Counted from the stretch's first letter, positions 1-10,144 are shown. The stretch is DNA of 64,000 nucleotides from Pseudomonas azotoformans (GCF_900103345.1 NZ_LT629702.1:1860001-1924000), one strand, 5' to 3'. Numbers and translations are program-made. The notes: a model not told the origin generated them from the letters alone.

Positions 1-767
1 TTCTGCACCACAAATGCTTTGCTCCTGCGTGGCCCCGCAGTATGAATCGCACGCGCCACTACCTCCTTGCCCGTACCGGTCTCGCCGCGCAGCAACACGG
101 TGTAGGGCGTATCCATGACCTTGCCGATCAAACGATACGTCTCGTCCATCGCCGTACTGCTGCCGATCAAGCCGTAGGCCGAACGCGGGGCCGTTATGCA
201 AGCAGTGGGTTGGGTGACACGTCCCGTGGCACACTGACATCGCAGTAAAGTCCGTTGCATCAAGGCAAAGCTACCCAGCTCACTCAAGGCGGCGGTGTAG
301 CCCTGCAGGTTTTTCCGATGCTGACTGGCACACAGCAACACACCCTTGATGCCCCTGCCTCGGTCAAACAAAGGCACGCATGACAACGCTTTCCAGGGCG
401 TCGCCATTGCCGGCAGGAACCCGCACTCGTACACGCTGCCTTTGTGTTCTTCCAGGCTAAGGGCGGTTTGTTGGTTCAGCACATACTGAAGCACCTGCTC
501 ATGCTGGAAATCCTTGGTACAGGACGGATCAACAGGGCAAGGCATGCCGTGCAAATGCTGGGCGACCAGCTCAAGCCGGCCAGTGCACTCGTTGCGCCAG
601 TACCATTGGCTGAGGTCACACTGGCTCAGTTGCGCCGCCGCGGCGACACACAGTCCGGGTAGAGTCGCTTCGTCGTCAGCGCTGCCCAGGCGGATGAACC
701 CGTCAAGCAGCGTATGGGTACAAGCCGCCGAAAGGGGCAGCAGGGCGAGCAGCCGATCCTCCCTCAT
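1..767 (-). CDS. Sigma-54-dependent activator of the T6SS cluster (Sfa2/VasH-like), 3' end beyond window
   Basis: Partial gene: the frame is open from an ATG at 767 to the window edge (about 255 codons). The N-terminal 200 residues resemble a GAF-type sensory domain. They are followed by the start of an AAA+ sigma-54 interaction domain with Walker A GETGTGKE near residue 233. The ATG overlaps the clpV stop as ATGA, so translation is probably coupled. A sigma-54 activator directly after clpV is the arrangement of P. aeruginosa HSI-II (sfa2) and V. cholerae vasH, where it drives T6SS/hcp transcription with RpoN. The GAFTGA loop and Fis-type HTH would lie outside the window and could not be checked. 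Confidence 0.88.
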   Translation of the reverse strand, partial: MREDRLLALLPLSAACTHTLLDGFIRLGSADDEATLPGLCVAAAAQLSQCDLSQWYWRNECTGRLELVAQHLHGMPCPVDPSCTKDFQHEQVLQYVLNQQTALSLEEHKGSVYECGFLPAMATPWKALSCVPLFDRGRGIKGVLLCASQHRKNLQGYTAALSELGSFALMQRTLLRCQCATGRVTQPTACITAPRSAYGLIGSSTAMDETYRLIGKVMDTPYTVLLRGETGTGKEVVARAIHTAGPRRSKAFVVQ

Positions 768-3199
768 TGGCTGAACTCACAGGTTGGAACGCCGTTAGCC
801 TCCAGCCGGGCATGGACCTGTGACACAGGCTCACCTCGGGCCATGGCCTGCAACAGCCGATCGACCACCTGCGGCAATAAATGCAGCTCGATCCATTGGT
901 CGATATAACGCGCGCCACTGTCATCGTGGGCGCACCGCTCGGCCATGTGCTCAACCAGCTCCGGCGTATAGCTGAATGCCAGGCTGCGCAGACCCAAGCG
1001 TTGCCCCAGGCGTTCGAGCTTGAGTCTTGCCAAGTCATGCAGCACGTCACCCGTGACCGGGTAATACGGCACGACACGCATCCGGGCCAATAACGCGGCT
1101 TTGAAGTGATCGCGCAGCTGCGGCAGGATTGCCTCATGCAGCGTTTGCACGTCAGGTCGCCGGCCGCCTGCGCACAATTTCCCGATACGCTCACTGCCAA
1201 GGTTGGACGTCATCAGGATCAGCGTGTTGCGAAAGTCGATTTCCCGGCCTTCTCCATCATTGGCCAGGCCCTTGTCGAAAATCTGATAGAACAGGTTCAA
1301 CACTTCCGGGTCGGCTTTCTCGACTTCATCGAGCAGCACCACTGAATACGGGCGTTGGCGCACAGCCTCCGTCAACACGCCACCCTCGCCAAAACCAACA
1401 TAACCGGGCGGTGCGCCAATCAAACGAGACAGCGAGTGTTTTTCCTGGAACTCCGACATGTTGAGGGTGGTGACAAAACGCTCACCGCCATACAGCAGGT
1501 CGCCAAGGGCCAGCGCCGTCTCCGTCTTGCCCACGCCACTGGGGCCGACCAGCAGAAAGACGCCGACGGGCGCGTCAGCCTTGTTGAGCCCGGCAGAAAC
1601 CGCACGCAGATTGCGGTCCAGGGCCTGCACCGCCTGCTCCTGGCCGAGAATGCGCAGGCGCAACGCATCGGCAAAACCCAAGACCTGTTCACTGTGTTCA
1701 CGTGCCAGTTGTTCAACCGGGATCCCCGTCCAGGCACTGATGACTTGCGCCACCAGGCGGGGGCACACCTGCTGCGTGGTTTTCTGCTGTTCAAGCCAGC
1801 GTTGCTCAAGGTCCAGGCGCTCGCTGTCCAGCGCCTCCATACGCAGGTTCAACGCGAGCAGGGTTTGTTCCTCCACGGGAAAGCCTTTGTCCCGGTCTCG
1901 ATTCAATGCCTGAAGCTGCCGCGCCCCTTGCGCCTGTTCTGCATAAAGGTGCTGCAACGCCCCAGGCGCTGTCTCCCGGCTAGTGCGCAAGCGGGCGCAG
2001 GCGGTATCCAGCAAATCCACCGCCTTGTCGGGCAACTGACGCCCGGCCAGGTAACGGGCGCTCATCTGCGCCGCCGCAACCACCGCATCGTCCCGCACAT
2101 AAACACCATGGCTGCGCTCATACACCGGGACTAGTCCGCGCAGGATCGAGATCGCTTCTTCGACACTGGGCTCACTGACCCGCACAGGTTGGAAACGCCG
2201 CGCCAATGCCGAGTCTTTTTCGAAGTACTTCTTGTATTCCGTCCAGGTTGTCGCAGCGATGGTGCGCAACTCACCCCGGGCCAGCGCCGGCTTGAGCAGA
2301 TTGGCGGCATCGGACGCGCCCGCCTGCCCTCCCGCCCCCACCAGCGTGTGCGCTTCATCGATAAACAGGATCACCGGCTTCACCGACGTATTGACCCCGT
2401 CGATCACACCCTTGAGGCGTCGTTCGAACTCGCCCTTGATACTGGCACCGGCCTGGAGCAGGCCCATGTCCAAGGTCAGCACCCGGACCTCTTTGAGAGG
2501 CTCGGGCACCTGTGCAGTGGCCACACGTAGCGCGAGGCCTTCGACAACGGCTGTCTTGCCCACCCCGGCTTCGCCGACCAGGATCGGGTTGTTCTTGCGC
2601 CGACGCATGAGTATGTCGATCAACTGGCTGATCTCCGCGTCGCGACACAACACCGGGTCAATACGCCCTTCTAGGGCCTGGCGTGTCAGGTCGTGGGTGA
2701 AGCGCTCCAGTAATGATTCGCCCTGTGGCGCAGGGTCTGTACGAGGCACCTGACTCAACACGAATTCACGCACACGCTGTGCATCCAACCGGCTCAGAAA
2801 AACCTGATAGGCGCTGCCCGCGTGTTGCAGCGGGTGACACAAAAGCGCCAGCAACAGAGCGCCGTGATCCACTTCAATTCGGCGCAGCTCCAGATGAGCA
2901 ACCATCGAAGCCTGTTGCAGCCATTGCACCAGTGCCAGGGCAAACACCGGATTGCGTGACGCACTCGCCTCCCCCTTGGGTTGCAGCGTGGCTTGCAGCT
3001 CTGCAACTTCAATACCGGCATCGTTCAGCGCCCGCACCAGCAGGCCATCATGATGTTCCAGCAGGGTCAGCAGCAGGTCTTCCACCAGCACTTCCCTGCC
3101 GCCGCGCGTGACACAGCGCTGGGCGGAGTGCTCCAGGTCTCTGCGGGTCTGGTTGGTCAATGCCTGGATAAGTTGTTGCAGGTCCATATTCATCATCAT
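764..3199 (-). CDS. tssH: T6SS AAA+ ATPase ClpV/TssH (sheath disassembly)
   Basis: Cytoplasmic ClpB-type unfoldase of 811 aa that recycles contracted TssB/TssC sheath. An N-terminal Clp repeat domain (residues 1-150) is followed by the first AAA+ module, with Walker A GEAGVGKT near 208 and Walker B LFIDEAH. A middle helical region leads to the second module, with GPSGVGKT near 551 and VVLLDEVEKAD. It is slightly shorter than many ClpV proteins (850-900 aa) but both ATPase modules look intact. The start region has several clustered ATGs (MMMNM); the first is used here, and the third is equally plausible. It lies 9 nt after tssG and overlaps the downstream regulator by 4 nt. Confidence 0.95.
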   Translation of the reverse strand: MMMNMDLQQLIQALTNQTRRDLEHSAQRCVTRGGREVLVEDLLLTLLEHHDGLLVRALNDAGIEVAELQATLQPKGEASASRNPVFALALVQWLQQASMVAHLELRRIEVDHGALLLALLCHPLQHAGSAYQVFLSRLDAQRVREFVLSQVPRTDPAPQGESLLERFTHDLTRQALEGRIDPVLCRDAEISQLIDILMRRRKNNPILVGEAGVGKTAVVEGLALRVATAQVPEPLKEVRVLTLDMGLLQAGASIKGEFERRLKGVIDGVNTSVKPVILFIDEAHTLVGAGGQAGASDAANLLKPALARGELRTIAATTWTEYKKYFEKDSALARRFQPVRVSEPSVEEAISILRGLVPVYERSHGVYVRDDAVVAAAQMSARYLAGRQLPDKAVDLLDTACARLRTSRETAPGALQHLYAEQAQGARQLQALNRDRDKGFPVEEQTLLALNLRMEALDSERLDLEQRWLEQQKTTQQVCPRLVAQVISAWTGIPVEQLAREHSEQVLGFADALRLRILGQEQAVQALDRNLRAVSAGLNKADAPVGVFLLVGPSGVGKTETALALGDLLYGGERFVTTLNMSEFQEKHSLSRLIGAPPGYVGFGEGGVLTEAVRQRPYSVVLLDEVEKADPEVLNLFYQIFDKGLANDGEGREIDFRNTLILMTSNLGSERIGKLCAGGRRPDVQTLHEAILPQLRDHFKAALLARMRVVPYYPVTGDVLHDLARLKLERLGQRLGLRSLAFSYTPELVEHMAERCAHDDSGARYIDQWIELHLLPQVVDRLLQAMARGEPVSQVHARLEANGVPTCEFSQ

Positions 3200-3208
3200 G
3201 ATTCATCC

Positions 3209-4216
3209 CTAATAAGCGTTGCCTGGCACAATGACCACACCGTCGGCACACTCATGCGCCAGCCAACTGGTCCAGCCGAGCCGGCAGACGTTGTGTTCGC
3301 CGATGTGCAACGGCCTGATTTCGTCCTTGTCCATGACAAGGCGCAGGTCATAATCCATGGGGTCCCGCACCGTCAGACGCACCAACGAACACAACAGTGG
3401 GTAGTCCGTGCCAGTCGGCAAAAAACCATGGAACGGGTGCCAGCCCAACCCCTGCAGATGCACCCTGAACTTGCCGTTGCGATCGGCCACCTGGCTCCCC
3501 AGCACCTGGTCATGACCAAGCGCGCTGTTCGCTGCACCGAGCCGATTTCGTTGTGATTCGGCGATGACAACGCTGCGCAGGACCCATTGCTCGACAATCA
3601 CGCGACAGTGCTTGAAGTAATAGCGCAGCAGCGTCTCGATCAAGGCTGCCGAATGCGCCCGCAGGCCAAGCAACCCCAGATAGGGCAACAGTCGCTTGCC
3701 GTTCAATTGCGTGACGCTGCGAACCTGGCGCCCCCTCAACCCGATCAACGCAAACATCTGCTCGGAGAAGGCATCACTGGCACCTGCCTTGAAGCATGCC
3801 CGGTAGCGATACTTGCGCCAGATCGGCAGCATCAGCCGTTGCAGACGGTGATGGAACACGTCGAGGAAGTCCCGGGTTGCATTGCCGCCCGATTCATCGG
3901 CGCACGCCTGCTCGCCGTAAAACGCCGGCAATGGCGAGCCCGCGCCACACAGGCCCAGCACGTTAAGGCGTAAACGCGCACGCAACTGACCGCGCTCGAC
4001 AAAAAACGCTACCCGGTCGATATCGTCTCCGGGAAACCCCAGGCTCGGGTTGGCCTGGAATTCCAACAAGTCGTACAGCGTGTCGTCATCCAGCAACGGA
4101 TGGGCATCGCGCAGACGCTGGATGACCCGCAGGACCGCCTGAAACAGCGAGTACTCGCGGATAACCCGGGTCAGTTGTGTCAAAGCAGGGGCTGCTGGCC
4201 CATCCGTGGTGGCCAT
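3209..4216 (-). CDS. tssG: T6SS baseplate protein TssG
   Basis: TssG (VasB/ImpH family), 335 aa, pairs with TssF in the baseplate wedge. The start ATG at 4216 lies inside the end of tssF (37-nt overlap) and is preceded by AAGGAGA at good spacing. The reading frame stays open far upstream to 4714, but that extension is antisense-like, Arg/Pro-rich and unrelated to TssG, so it is not used. Family features seen are the early helical segment (YSLFQAVLRVIQRL) and the FEANPSLGFP-like stretch (LLEFQANPSLGFPGDD). It is part of the tssABCEFGH operon. Confidence 0.94.
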   Translation of the reverse strand: MATTDGPAAPALTQLTRVIREYSLFQAVLRVIQRLRDAHPLLDDDTLYDLLEFQANPSLGFPGDDIDRVAFFVERGQLRARLRLNVLGLCGAGSPLPAFYGEQACADESGGNATRDFLDVFHHRLQRLMLPIWRKYRYRACFKAGASDAFSEQMFALIGLRGRQVRSVTQLNGKRLLPYLGLLGLRAHSAALIETLLRYYFKHCRVIVEQWVLRSVVIAESQRNRLGAANSALGHDQVLGSQVADRNGKFRVHLQGLGWHPFHGFLPTGTDYPLLCSLVRLTVRDPMDYDLRLVMDKDEIRPLHIGEHNVCRLGWTSWLAHECADGVVIVPGNAY

Positions 4217-5967
4217 AGGTACACGTCTCCTTGTGTGCTGATGACTCTTAGTTCGTGGAAAGCGTTGAGGCTCGCGTACAGCGCGAAGAACTCGTTGAGC
4301 ACCGATGCGAACACAAACACTTCGCCCTCCCCCAGGAAGCCCTGGGGATCTATGGTCAGGTCGATACGTAACCCGCGAATCGGCAAGCCGTGGTGCAATT
4401 GGTCGACCGCTGCGTGGCTGACGGAGCGCATCGCACCTAATCGTCGCTCGCTGACCTTCTGCGCCTGGCGATCGTGATAGCGCGGCAAGTCGTAGGTTTC
4501 GAGGATCACCTTCAAGGCACGGATGTCGGTCAGTGACTGGTAGTTGAGCGACATATTGCTGATAAGCCGCCAGAGAAAGTCCCGGTCCAGAGGCGGAGAA
4601 TAACTGGCCGTCGGCGCACAGATATTCCGAAACGACAGCCCTTGTGGCGTCTGTTCGCAAGGCTGGTTGATGTCGCCGACCTGCAATCGTCGAGGCAGGT
4701 CGTGATTGGTGCACGTCAGCTCGATCGACAGTGTTTGCTGATCCAACGCCAGACCGCTATCCAACCCGAGCCAGGTATCGAGCCCGGTATGCTGTGCCGA
4801 CAGCCGCTGGCGGATGCTGTAACTTGCCGGCCCCTGGGAACACTCGGTGTCCCCCTCATGTTCGAAGGACTCAAAAGGCACGTAGGCCTGATATCCCAGC
4901 CCTCCCGGGTGCCAACCCGTGACGTTGTCCACAGAAAAAACACTGGCGCTCCCGCGTGAGTACTCACCTGGAATCAGCAGGTATTCGTCCTGCTTTCCGT
5001 CCAGGCGAATGGGTACCGCGTCATGCTTGAACAGGTTGACGATGGGTGTGCAGTACAGCTTCACGTTATCCAGGGTGGGCAGCCTGGATTCACGCCATGG
5101 TTTGCCGAAGCGCAAGCGCAACACCACGCCACGCACCTGCTTGAGCAGTTCGCCGGGTAACCCGCGCAGTACCCCCAACCCTCCCACATCGACAAACAGA
5201 TACTTGTCGGGGAAGGCAAAGTACTCCTGCAGATGGCGATACCCGCCAAAGGTATTCGGCGGATACGGAATCAACGCCTGCTCCTCGTCGAACCCTACCG
5301 GCTGGACCTGATCGGCACCCAACAGCAGTGATATCGCCTGCCCATCGCCCCCACTGACCGGCAAGCCATCGTGACCGAAAGGCAGCAACTCGATACCGTC
5401 CAGATGACGCAAAAGGCTCAGGTACAACGCCTGGCTGATATAGCGATCCCCCGCCAGATGCAGGCGTAGCTGATCGAAGTTCCACTCACTGAAGTTGCCT
5501 TCTGCGCTCATCTCCAGACGCAGGCTCAAGCGCCCCTGTTCGGCCTGGGTGTTGTAGTCCAGCGCGCTCAGCTGCAGTGGCAAAACCTGAGTGGTGTAAC
5601 AGGTACGAAAGCGGCATCGCTCGTCATTGACTGCAGCACTTTCGATCGGTGTGTCACGCGCGACCCACACACCCGGGCCTGAGTGTTTCAGCGGATCAAA
5701 CTGCAGGATGCTGAACGCGGGCATCGGGCGCATGTAGTTGGGCCAGAGCAACTGCATCAGCGAATGCGTCAGCTCTGGAAGCTCGTCATCCAGTTTCTGG
5801 CGCAAGCGGCCGGTGAGAAACGCAAAGCCTTCCAGCAACCGCTCGACATCCGGGTCCTGACCGGCCTCCGCAAGAAAGGGAGCAAGCGCCGGATTGCGCT
5901 CGGAGAAGCGTCGCCCGAGTTGTCGTAGCGCACTGAGTTCGCTTTGGTAGTAACGGTTAAAGGACAT
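4180..5967 (-). CDS. tssF: T6SS baseplate protein TssF
   Basis: TssF (VasA/ImpG family), 595 aa, which is normal length. It is the large baseplate wedge subunit that binds TssG and TssK. The characteristic N-terminus (MSFNRYYQSELSALRQLGRR) and the LLWPNYMRPMPAF segment near residue 75 are present. The start overlaps the end of tssE by 11 nt and the end overlaps the start of tssG by 37 nt, consistent with translational coupling of stoichiometric partners. Confidence 0.95.
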   Translation of the reverse strand: MSFNRYYQSELSALRQLGRRFSERNPALAPFLAEAGQDPDVERLLEGFAFLTGRLRQKLDDELPELTHSLMQLLWPNYMRPMPAFSILQFDPLKHSGPGVWVARDTPIESAAVNDERCRFRTCYTTQVLPLQLSALDYNTQAEQGRLSLRLEMSAEGNFSEWNFDQLRLHLAGDRYISQALYLSLLRHLDGIELLPFGHDGLPVSGGDGQAISLLLGADQVQPVGFDEEQALIPYPPNTFGGYRHLQEYFAFPDKYLFVDVGGLGVLRGLPGELLKQVRGVVLRLRFGKPWRESRLPTLDNVKLYCTPIVNLFKHDAVPIRLDGKQDEYLLIPGEYSRGSASVFSVDNVTGWHPGGLGYQAYVPFESFEHEGDTECSQGPASYSIRQRLSAQHTGLDTWLGLDSGLALDQQTLSIELTCTNHDLPRRLQVGDINQPCEQTPQGLSFRNICAPTASYSPPLDRDFLWRLISNMSLNYQSLTDIRALKVILETYDLPRYHDRQAQKVSERRLGAMRSVSHAAVDQLHHGLPIRGLRIDLTIDPQGFLGEGEVFVFASVLNEFFALYASLNAFHELRVISTQGDVYLWPPRMGQQPLL

Positions 5968-6376
5968 CAGGGATGACCTCTACCCGGCCGGAGTCAGAGA
6001 GCCGCGCAGTAAACACCACCGGTTGAGCGCCCCCCTTGACCACAAGGGTGGCTTCGATAGCGAATGCAAGTGCCAACGGGTCATGGTCCCGTGGCAGCGT
6101 CATCACTCTTACCTGCTTCAAGCGCGGCTCGTAGGCTCGGATAAATCGCTCGATCAACAGACGCGACTGACTCAATGATTCATGCAGGCTCTGATTCATA
6201 TCATTGAGGTCAGGCATACCGTAGTCCGGCAGTGTCTGAACGCTACCAGCACGGATGCTGAGCATCTTTCCCAAGTGGCGCGCGACGGATGTCACGCCAC
6301 AGGCGGGGGTAGCCGCCGGATGCTCGAGGCGCTCGAACAGGCTTCGATAACCATGCACTTCCTGGTCCTTGCTCAT
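5957..6376 (-). CDS. tssE: T6SS baseplate gp25-like protein TssE
   Basis: TssE, 139 aa, is the T4 gp25/GpW-like baseplate protein that initiates sheath polymerisation. It has the usual N-terminal SLFERLEHP segment and the conserved LPDYGMPDLND motif near residue 50. The EPRL segment near residue 85 matches the gp25 core (I..YEPRL). The ATG overlaps the tssC stop as ATGA. Confidence 0.94.
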   Translation of the reverse strand: MSKDQEVHGYRSLFERLEHPAATPACGVTSVARHLGKMLSIRAGSVQTLPDYGMPDLNDMNQSLHESLSQSRLLIERFIRAYEPRLKQVRVMTLPRDHDPLALAFAIEATLVVKGGAQPVVFTARLSDSGRVEVIPDVL

Positions 6377-7848
6377 TCTTTGTCGAGCTTGCCAACGAGG
6401 GACAGCGTGAAATCTGCCCCCATGTATTTGAAATGCGGTCGCACACTCAGGTTCACGCGATACCAGCCGGGCTCACCCTCGACATCACTGACGACGATGC
6501 GTGCCGCCCGCAAGGGACGTCGCCCACGGACTTCAGCACTGGGGTTTTCCTGGTCGGCGACGTACTGGCGAATCCACTTATTGAGTTCCAGCTCCAGGTC
6601 AGTGCGCTCCTTCCATGAGCCCAATTGCTCACGCTGAAGGACCTTGAGGTAATGGGCCAGGCGATTGACCACCATCATGTATGGCAACTGGGTGCCCAGC
6701 CGGTAATTCAACTCGGCCTCCTTGCCCTCGGGACTGAGCCCGAAGTGTTTCGGCTTTTGCACGGAGCTGGCGGAAAAAAACGCAGCATTGTCACTGCCCT
6801 TGCGCATCGTCAGGGCGATGAAACCTTCTTGCGCCAGCTCGTATTCACGACGGTCGGACACCAACACTTCGGTGGGGATCTTGGTTTCTATTTCCCCCAT
6901 GCTCTGGAAGTGATGCAGCGGCAAGTCTTCCACCGCACCACCGCTTTGCGGGCCGATGATGTTCGGGCACCAGCGAAACCGCGCGAAACTGTCGGTCAGA
7001 CGCGTGGCGAAGGCGTAGGCCGTGTTGCCCCACAGGTAGTGCTCGTGGCTGTTGACCACATTTTCCTGGTAGGCGAAGGTCTTGACCGGACACTCAAGGG
7101 GGTCATAGGGCGTACGCAGCAGAAATCGCGGCACGGTCAAACCGATGTAGCGCGCATCTTCGCTTTGGCGAAAGCTTTGCCATTTGGCAAATTGCGGGCC
7201 TTCGAAGTGATCCTTCAGGTCCTTGAGGTCGGGTAAACCGGTGAAACTCTCCAACCCGAAGAATGCCGGCCCGGCGGCGGCGATAAAAGGTGCATGGGCC
7301 ATGCACGCCACACTGGAGGCGTACTGCATCAGCTTTACATCTGGGGCGCTGGGGGACAGGAAGTAATTGGCGATAATCGCGCCCACCGGCTGGCCCCCAA
7401 ACTGCCCGTATTCCGCACTGTAGATGTGCTTGTACAACCCGGACTGGGTCACTTCCGGCGAATCTTCGAAATCTTCCAGCAGGTCTTGCCGGGAGACGTT
7501 CAGCAGTTCGATCTTGATGTTTTCGCGAAAGTTGGTGCGATCGACCAGCAGTTGCAACCCCTTCCAGGAAGCTTCCAGCGCCTGGAAGTCGGGATGGTGC
7601 AGTATCTCGTCCATCTGCAGGCTGAGCTTGGTGTCGATCTCGGCGATCATCCGGTCGACGAGGCGTTTCTTGACAGGCTCGCCACGGTTCTGTGGCTTGA
7701 TCAACTCTTCGATGAATGCCGAGACACCGCGTTTGGCAATGTCATAGGCGTCGTCGTCGGCGCTCAGTAATGTCTGTGCAACGATGTTATCGAGGATGCT
7801 GTACTGATCAGCAGGTTGTGCCGGCAGCGAATGCTGTTGTGTCGTCAT
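6373..7848 (-). CDS. tssC: T6SS sheath large subunit TssC
   Basis: TssC (EvpB/VipB family), 491 aa, forms the contractile sheath with TssB around the Hcp tube. Family landmarks visible are the N-terminal helix region, LQLLVDRTNF near residue 95, the GEFGQFGG-like YSAEYGQFGGQPVGA near 150, and the C-terminal NKWIRQYV...RPLRAARIVV segment. It lies 28 nt after tssB and overlaps tssE by 4 nt. Only one tssC-type gene is present. Confidence 0.96.
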   Translation of the reverse strand: MTTQQHSLPAQPADQYSILDNIVAQTLLSADDDAYDIAKRGVSAFIEELIKPQNRGEPVKKRLVDRMIAEIDTKLSLQMDEILHHPDFQALEASWKGLQLLVDRTNFRENIKIELLNVSRQDLLEDFEDSPEVTQSGLYKHIYSAEYGQFGGQPVGAIIANYFLSPSAPDVKLMQYASSVACMAHAPFIAAAGPAFFGLESFTGLPDLKDLKDHFEGPQFAKWQSFRQSEDARYIGLTVPRFLLRTPYDPLECPVKTFAYQENVVNSHEHYLWGNTAYAFATRLTDSFARFRWCPNIIGPQSGGAVEDLPLHHFQSMGEIETKIPTEVLVSDRREYELAQEGFIALTMRKGSDNAAFFSASSVQKPKHFGLSPEGKEAELNYRLGTQLPYMMVVNRLAHYLKVLQREQLGSWKERTDLELELNKWIRQYVADQENPSAEVRGRRPLRAARIVVSDVEGEPGWYRVNLSVRPHFKYMGADFTLSLVGKLDKE

Positions 7849-7876
7849 GGAGTCAGTGTCCTTTTACTGAAAAATG

Positions 7877-8374
7877 TCAGGCGTCGGAGCTGTCCAGCCC
7901 AAGTTCCGCCAATACCCGGGCGCGGGACTCGTCGTCGGCCAGGGCCTGTTCGATAGCCTTTCGAAAGCTTGGGGTGTTGCCCAATGGGCCCTTCAGCGCC
8001 ATAAGTGCCTCACGTAACGCCATCAGCTTGTGCAACTCGGGCACCTGTTCCACCAGATTCGCCGGGTTGAAATCCTTCATGGCATTGATGCGTACCTGAA
8101 TGACCAACTCGTCAACGCCGGCGTCCTCCTGGAGACGGTTGGGCACGCTCAGCGTCAAGCTCAATGCCTGCTTGGCCAACACGTCATCCAGGGTGTTCTT
8201 GTCGATTGCGACGGGCTTGCGATCTTCGAGCTTGCGCACATCCTCACGCTGGGTGAAATCGCCCAATACCAACAGCTTCAATGGCAGTTCGACTTCCTCC
8301 TGCGCCCCGCCAATGGCAGGTTTGAAGGTGATGTTGATACGTTCCTTGGGGGCTACCGAACCTTCTTTGGCCAT
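7877..8374 (-). CDS. tssB: T6SS sheath small subunit TssB
   Basis: TssB (EvpA/VipA family), 165 aa, is the small sheath subunit; it also carries the segment recognised by ClpV. The order N-terminal INITFKPAIGGAQEEVELPL, LVLGDFTQRED, then the NKFDDVL-like IDKNTLDDVL is typical of the family. It lies 32 nt downstream of tssA. A GGAGA ribosome-binding site precedes the ATG. Confidence 0.95.
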   Translation of the reverse strand: MAKEGSVAPKERINITFKPAIGGAQEEVELPLKLLVLGDFTQREDVRKLEDRKPVAIDKNTLDDVLAKQALSLTLSVPNRLQEDAGVDELVIQVRINAMKDFNPANLVEQVPELHKLMALREALMALKGPLGNTPSFRKAIEQALADDESRARVLAELGLDSSDA

Positions 8375-8406
8375 GGTGTCTCTCCTTTTTCAAGTGGCTC
8401 GAAAGC

Positions 8407-9960
8407 CTATTCAAGTACCGCTTCCAGATCGAAGAGGCACAGCCTGCGGTGGGTGTCTTCCTTGCGTTCGCGCACGGCTTGGTTTTGTGGCAGCACGTCG
8501 CAACAGCGGTGCAGAAGCTGCGCCACTTCGAGGGCCAACTCCGGCTCCCAGCGTTCCAGGCCCGTGCGTTGCAGTTCATGGTCAAGCTGTTCGAGCTGGA
8601 TCTTAGCCAACTCATGCTTCCCCGCCTGTACGCACAGACGCGCTTGGGCGAGCCGCCAATGAAAGCGTGCGCGATCGCTGCGCGCGGCCTGCATGCCTTG
8701 CTTGAGCTCTCGGACGGCAGACTTGAGCCCGTCCTGGCGCAGCCGCTGTGTGACCGCCTGCAAGGTGATCACCCAGGGCTCCGCTTTGATACCAACCACT
8801 GCAGCCGGTGATTCGGGCCTGTGCAGGTGACAGACAACCTCCTGGGAGATCCAGTCGCGAGTGGCGGCATCGGCAAAGGGGGTGCCGTCGTGAAAGCGAA
8901 ACGCTGGCAGGTCCGGCAAGCGTTGCAGCAACAGCGCGAAGGTCACTTCCAGCTCGGTCATGGCCAGGTCGGCCTGCAGCACCTCCAGGCACTCCCAGAG
9001 CATGCGCAGACCATCGAACCAGAACATTGCCCCGGCGAGGCTGACCTCAAGTTCAAGCACGAGGTCTGCGTGATGGCCTTGTGCAAAACGCTCCTGATAA
9101 CGCTTGAGTTTTTCAGGGGCGGGCCCGCGCAACGCGGTGACCTGCTCGGTATCGGCATTCGGGTAGCTGGCAAGTGCCAGCCATGTCAGCGTGCGACTCA
9201 AGCGCAACGCACGCAGGTCCGTGGCGTTCTGGCGCAGCCACCAGGCACAGAGTGGACGAGCCTGCTCCTGCAAGGTACGGAGCACCTTGTGGGCGTCCTT
9301 TTCACTCTCCACCACTGCTTCGGGCTTCAATAATTGGCTGGTGGCCTGCCTGACTTGCGCAATGACACCGCTCAAACCCGTCGCCGGGGTATCGTCCTGC
9401 GCCGCCCGCTCCAATCGCTGCGCCAACTGCCTGCGAACCGGCAACAGCAACGGCGCGTCATCCCCGAGGTGCTCGGCCCAAAGCCCATCCAGACGCACCA
9501 GGTGCTCTAGCAAGGCGCGGAACAAAGGCTGCTGGTCTTGGAGCGCCAGGCCCTGCGTGAACAGCGGCTCAAGGCGCAATACCAGCCATCCGAATGCGGC
9601 ACCGCGGGTACGCGGTTTTTCCGGGTAGAGCACCGACCACTGATGCTCACAGAGGTAGCGCAACACCCCGAGCCCCGCCAGCAGCCCCGAGTAGGATTCA
9701 CGCTGGTGCAACGCCCAGGTCAACCACACCGCCACTCGCAGATCCTTGGACTGATGGCGTAGCAGGCTCTCGCTGGTTTCCAGGACCTTGTGCCAGTCGG
9801 GCTGGCTGCCGACATGAATCGATTGTGCCTTGGCCAATTCGGACTCCAGCACTTCATATTCACTCGAAAAGCGCATATCGCTGCCGGCAAAACTTGTTTG
9901 CATACAGGGTGTTCGCGCAAGTTCGAGGTAATAATCATACCGAGCATCCGAATAAACCAT
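8407..9960 (-). CDS. tssA: T6SS cap/assembly protein TssA (VasJ-type long form)
   Basis: TssA binds the baseplate and guides tail tube and sheath assembly. An ImpA_N domain occupies roughly residues 10-130 (landmarks DMRFSSEYEVLESELAKAQ and KDLRVAVWLTWALHQRE). The C-terminal region ends in a VasJ-like segment (DVLPQNQAV...LFDLEAVLE). The start is uncertain. The frame runs open to 10005, but those extra 15 residues are hydrophobic and come from AT-rich intergenic sequence. The ATG at 9960 (517 aa) keeps the whole ImpA_N region and has a weak GGTGG upstream; an ATG at 9876 would cut into the domain. This is the first gene of the minus-strand tss operon. Confidence 0.88.
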   Translation of the reverse strand: MVYSDARYDYYLELARTPCMQTSFAGSDMRFSSEYEVLESELAKAQSIHVGSQPDWHKVLETSESLLRHQSKDLRVAVWLTWALHQRESYSGLLAGLGVLRYLCEHQWSVLYPEKPRTRGAAFGWLVLRLEPLFTQGLALQDQQPLFRALLEHLVRLDGLWAEHLGDDAPLLLPVRRQLAQRLERAAQDDTPATGLSGVIAQVRQATSQLLKPEAVVESEKDAHKVLRTLQEQARPLCAWWLRQNATDLRALRLSRTLTWLALASYPNADTEQVTALRGPAPEKLKRYQERFAQGHHADLVLELEVSLAGAMFWFDGLRMLWECLEVLQADLAMTELEVTFALLLQRLPDLPAFRFHDGTPFADAATRDWISQEVVCHLHRPESPAAVVGIKAEPWVITLQAVTQRLRQDGLKSAVRELKQGMQAARSDRARFHWRLAQARLCVQAGKHELAKIQLEQLDHELQRTGLERWEPELALEVAQLLHRCCDVLPQNQAVRERKEDTHRRLCLFDLEAVLE

Positions 9961-10144
9961 TTGCCACCACGCACAACCAATAAATAAAACAAACCAACTA
10001 GCCACACAATTACTGCATAACAGCTAGCCATCTTGAGTTCGCAAACGCCCTGCGAAGCCATCGAACCTTAGTCATGACCAAAACATTCAGCAAGTGCCGG
10101 AATTACACTTAGTCCTTTTCCTACAAACCCAGTAAAAACAAGGG

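Noticed and set aside
4217..4714. N-terminal extension of tssG by 166 codons
   Set aside because: The extra part lies inside tssF in another frame and is unlike TssG; the ATG at 4216 has a good ribosome-binding site and gives normal length.
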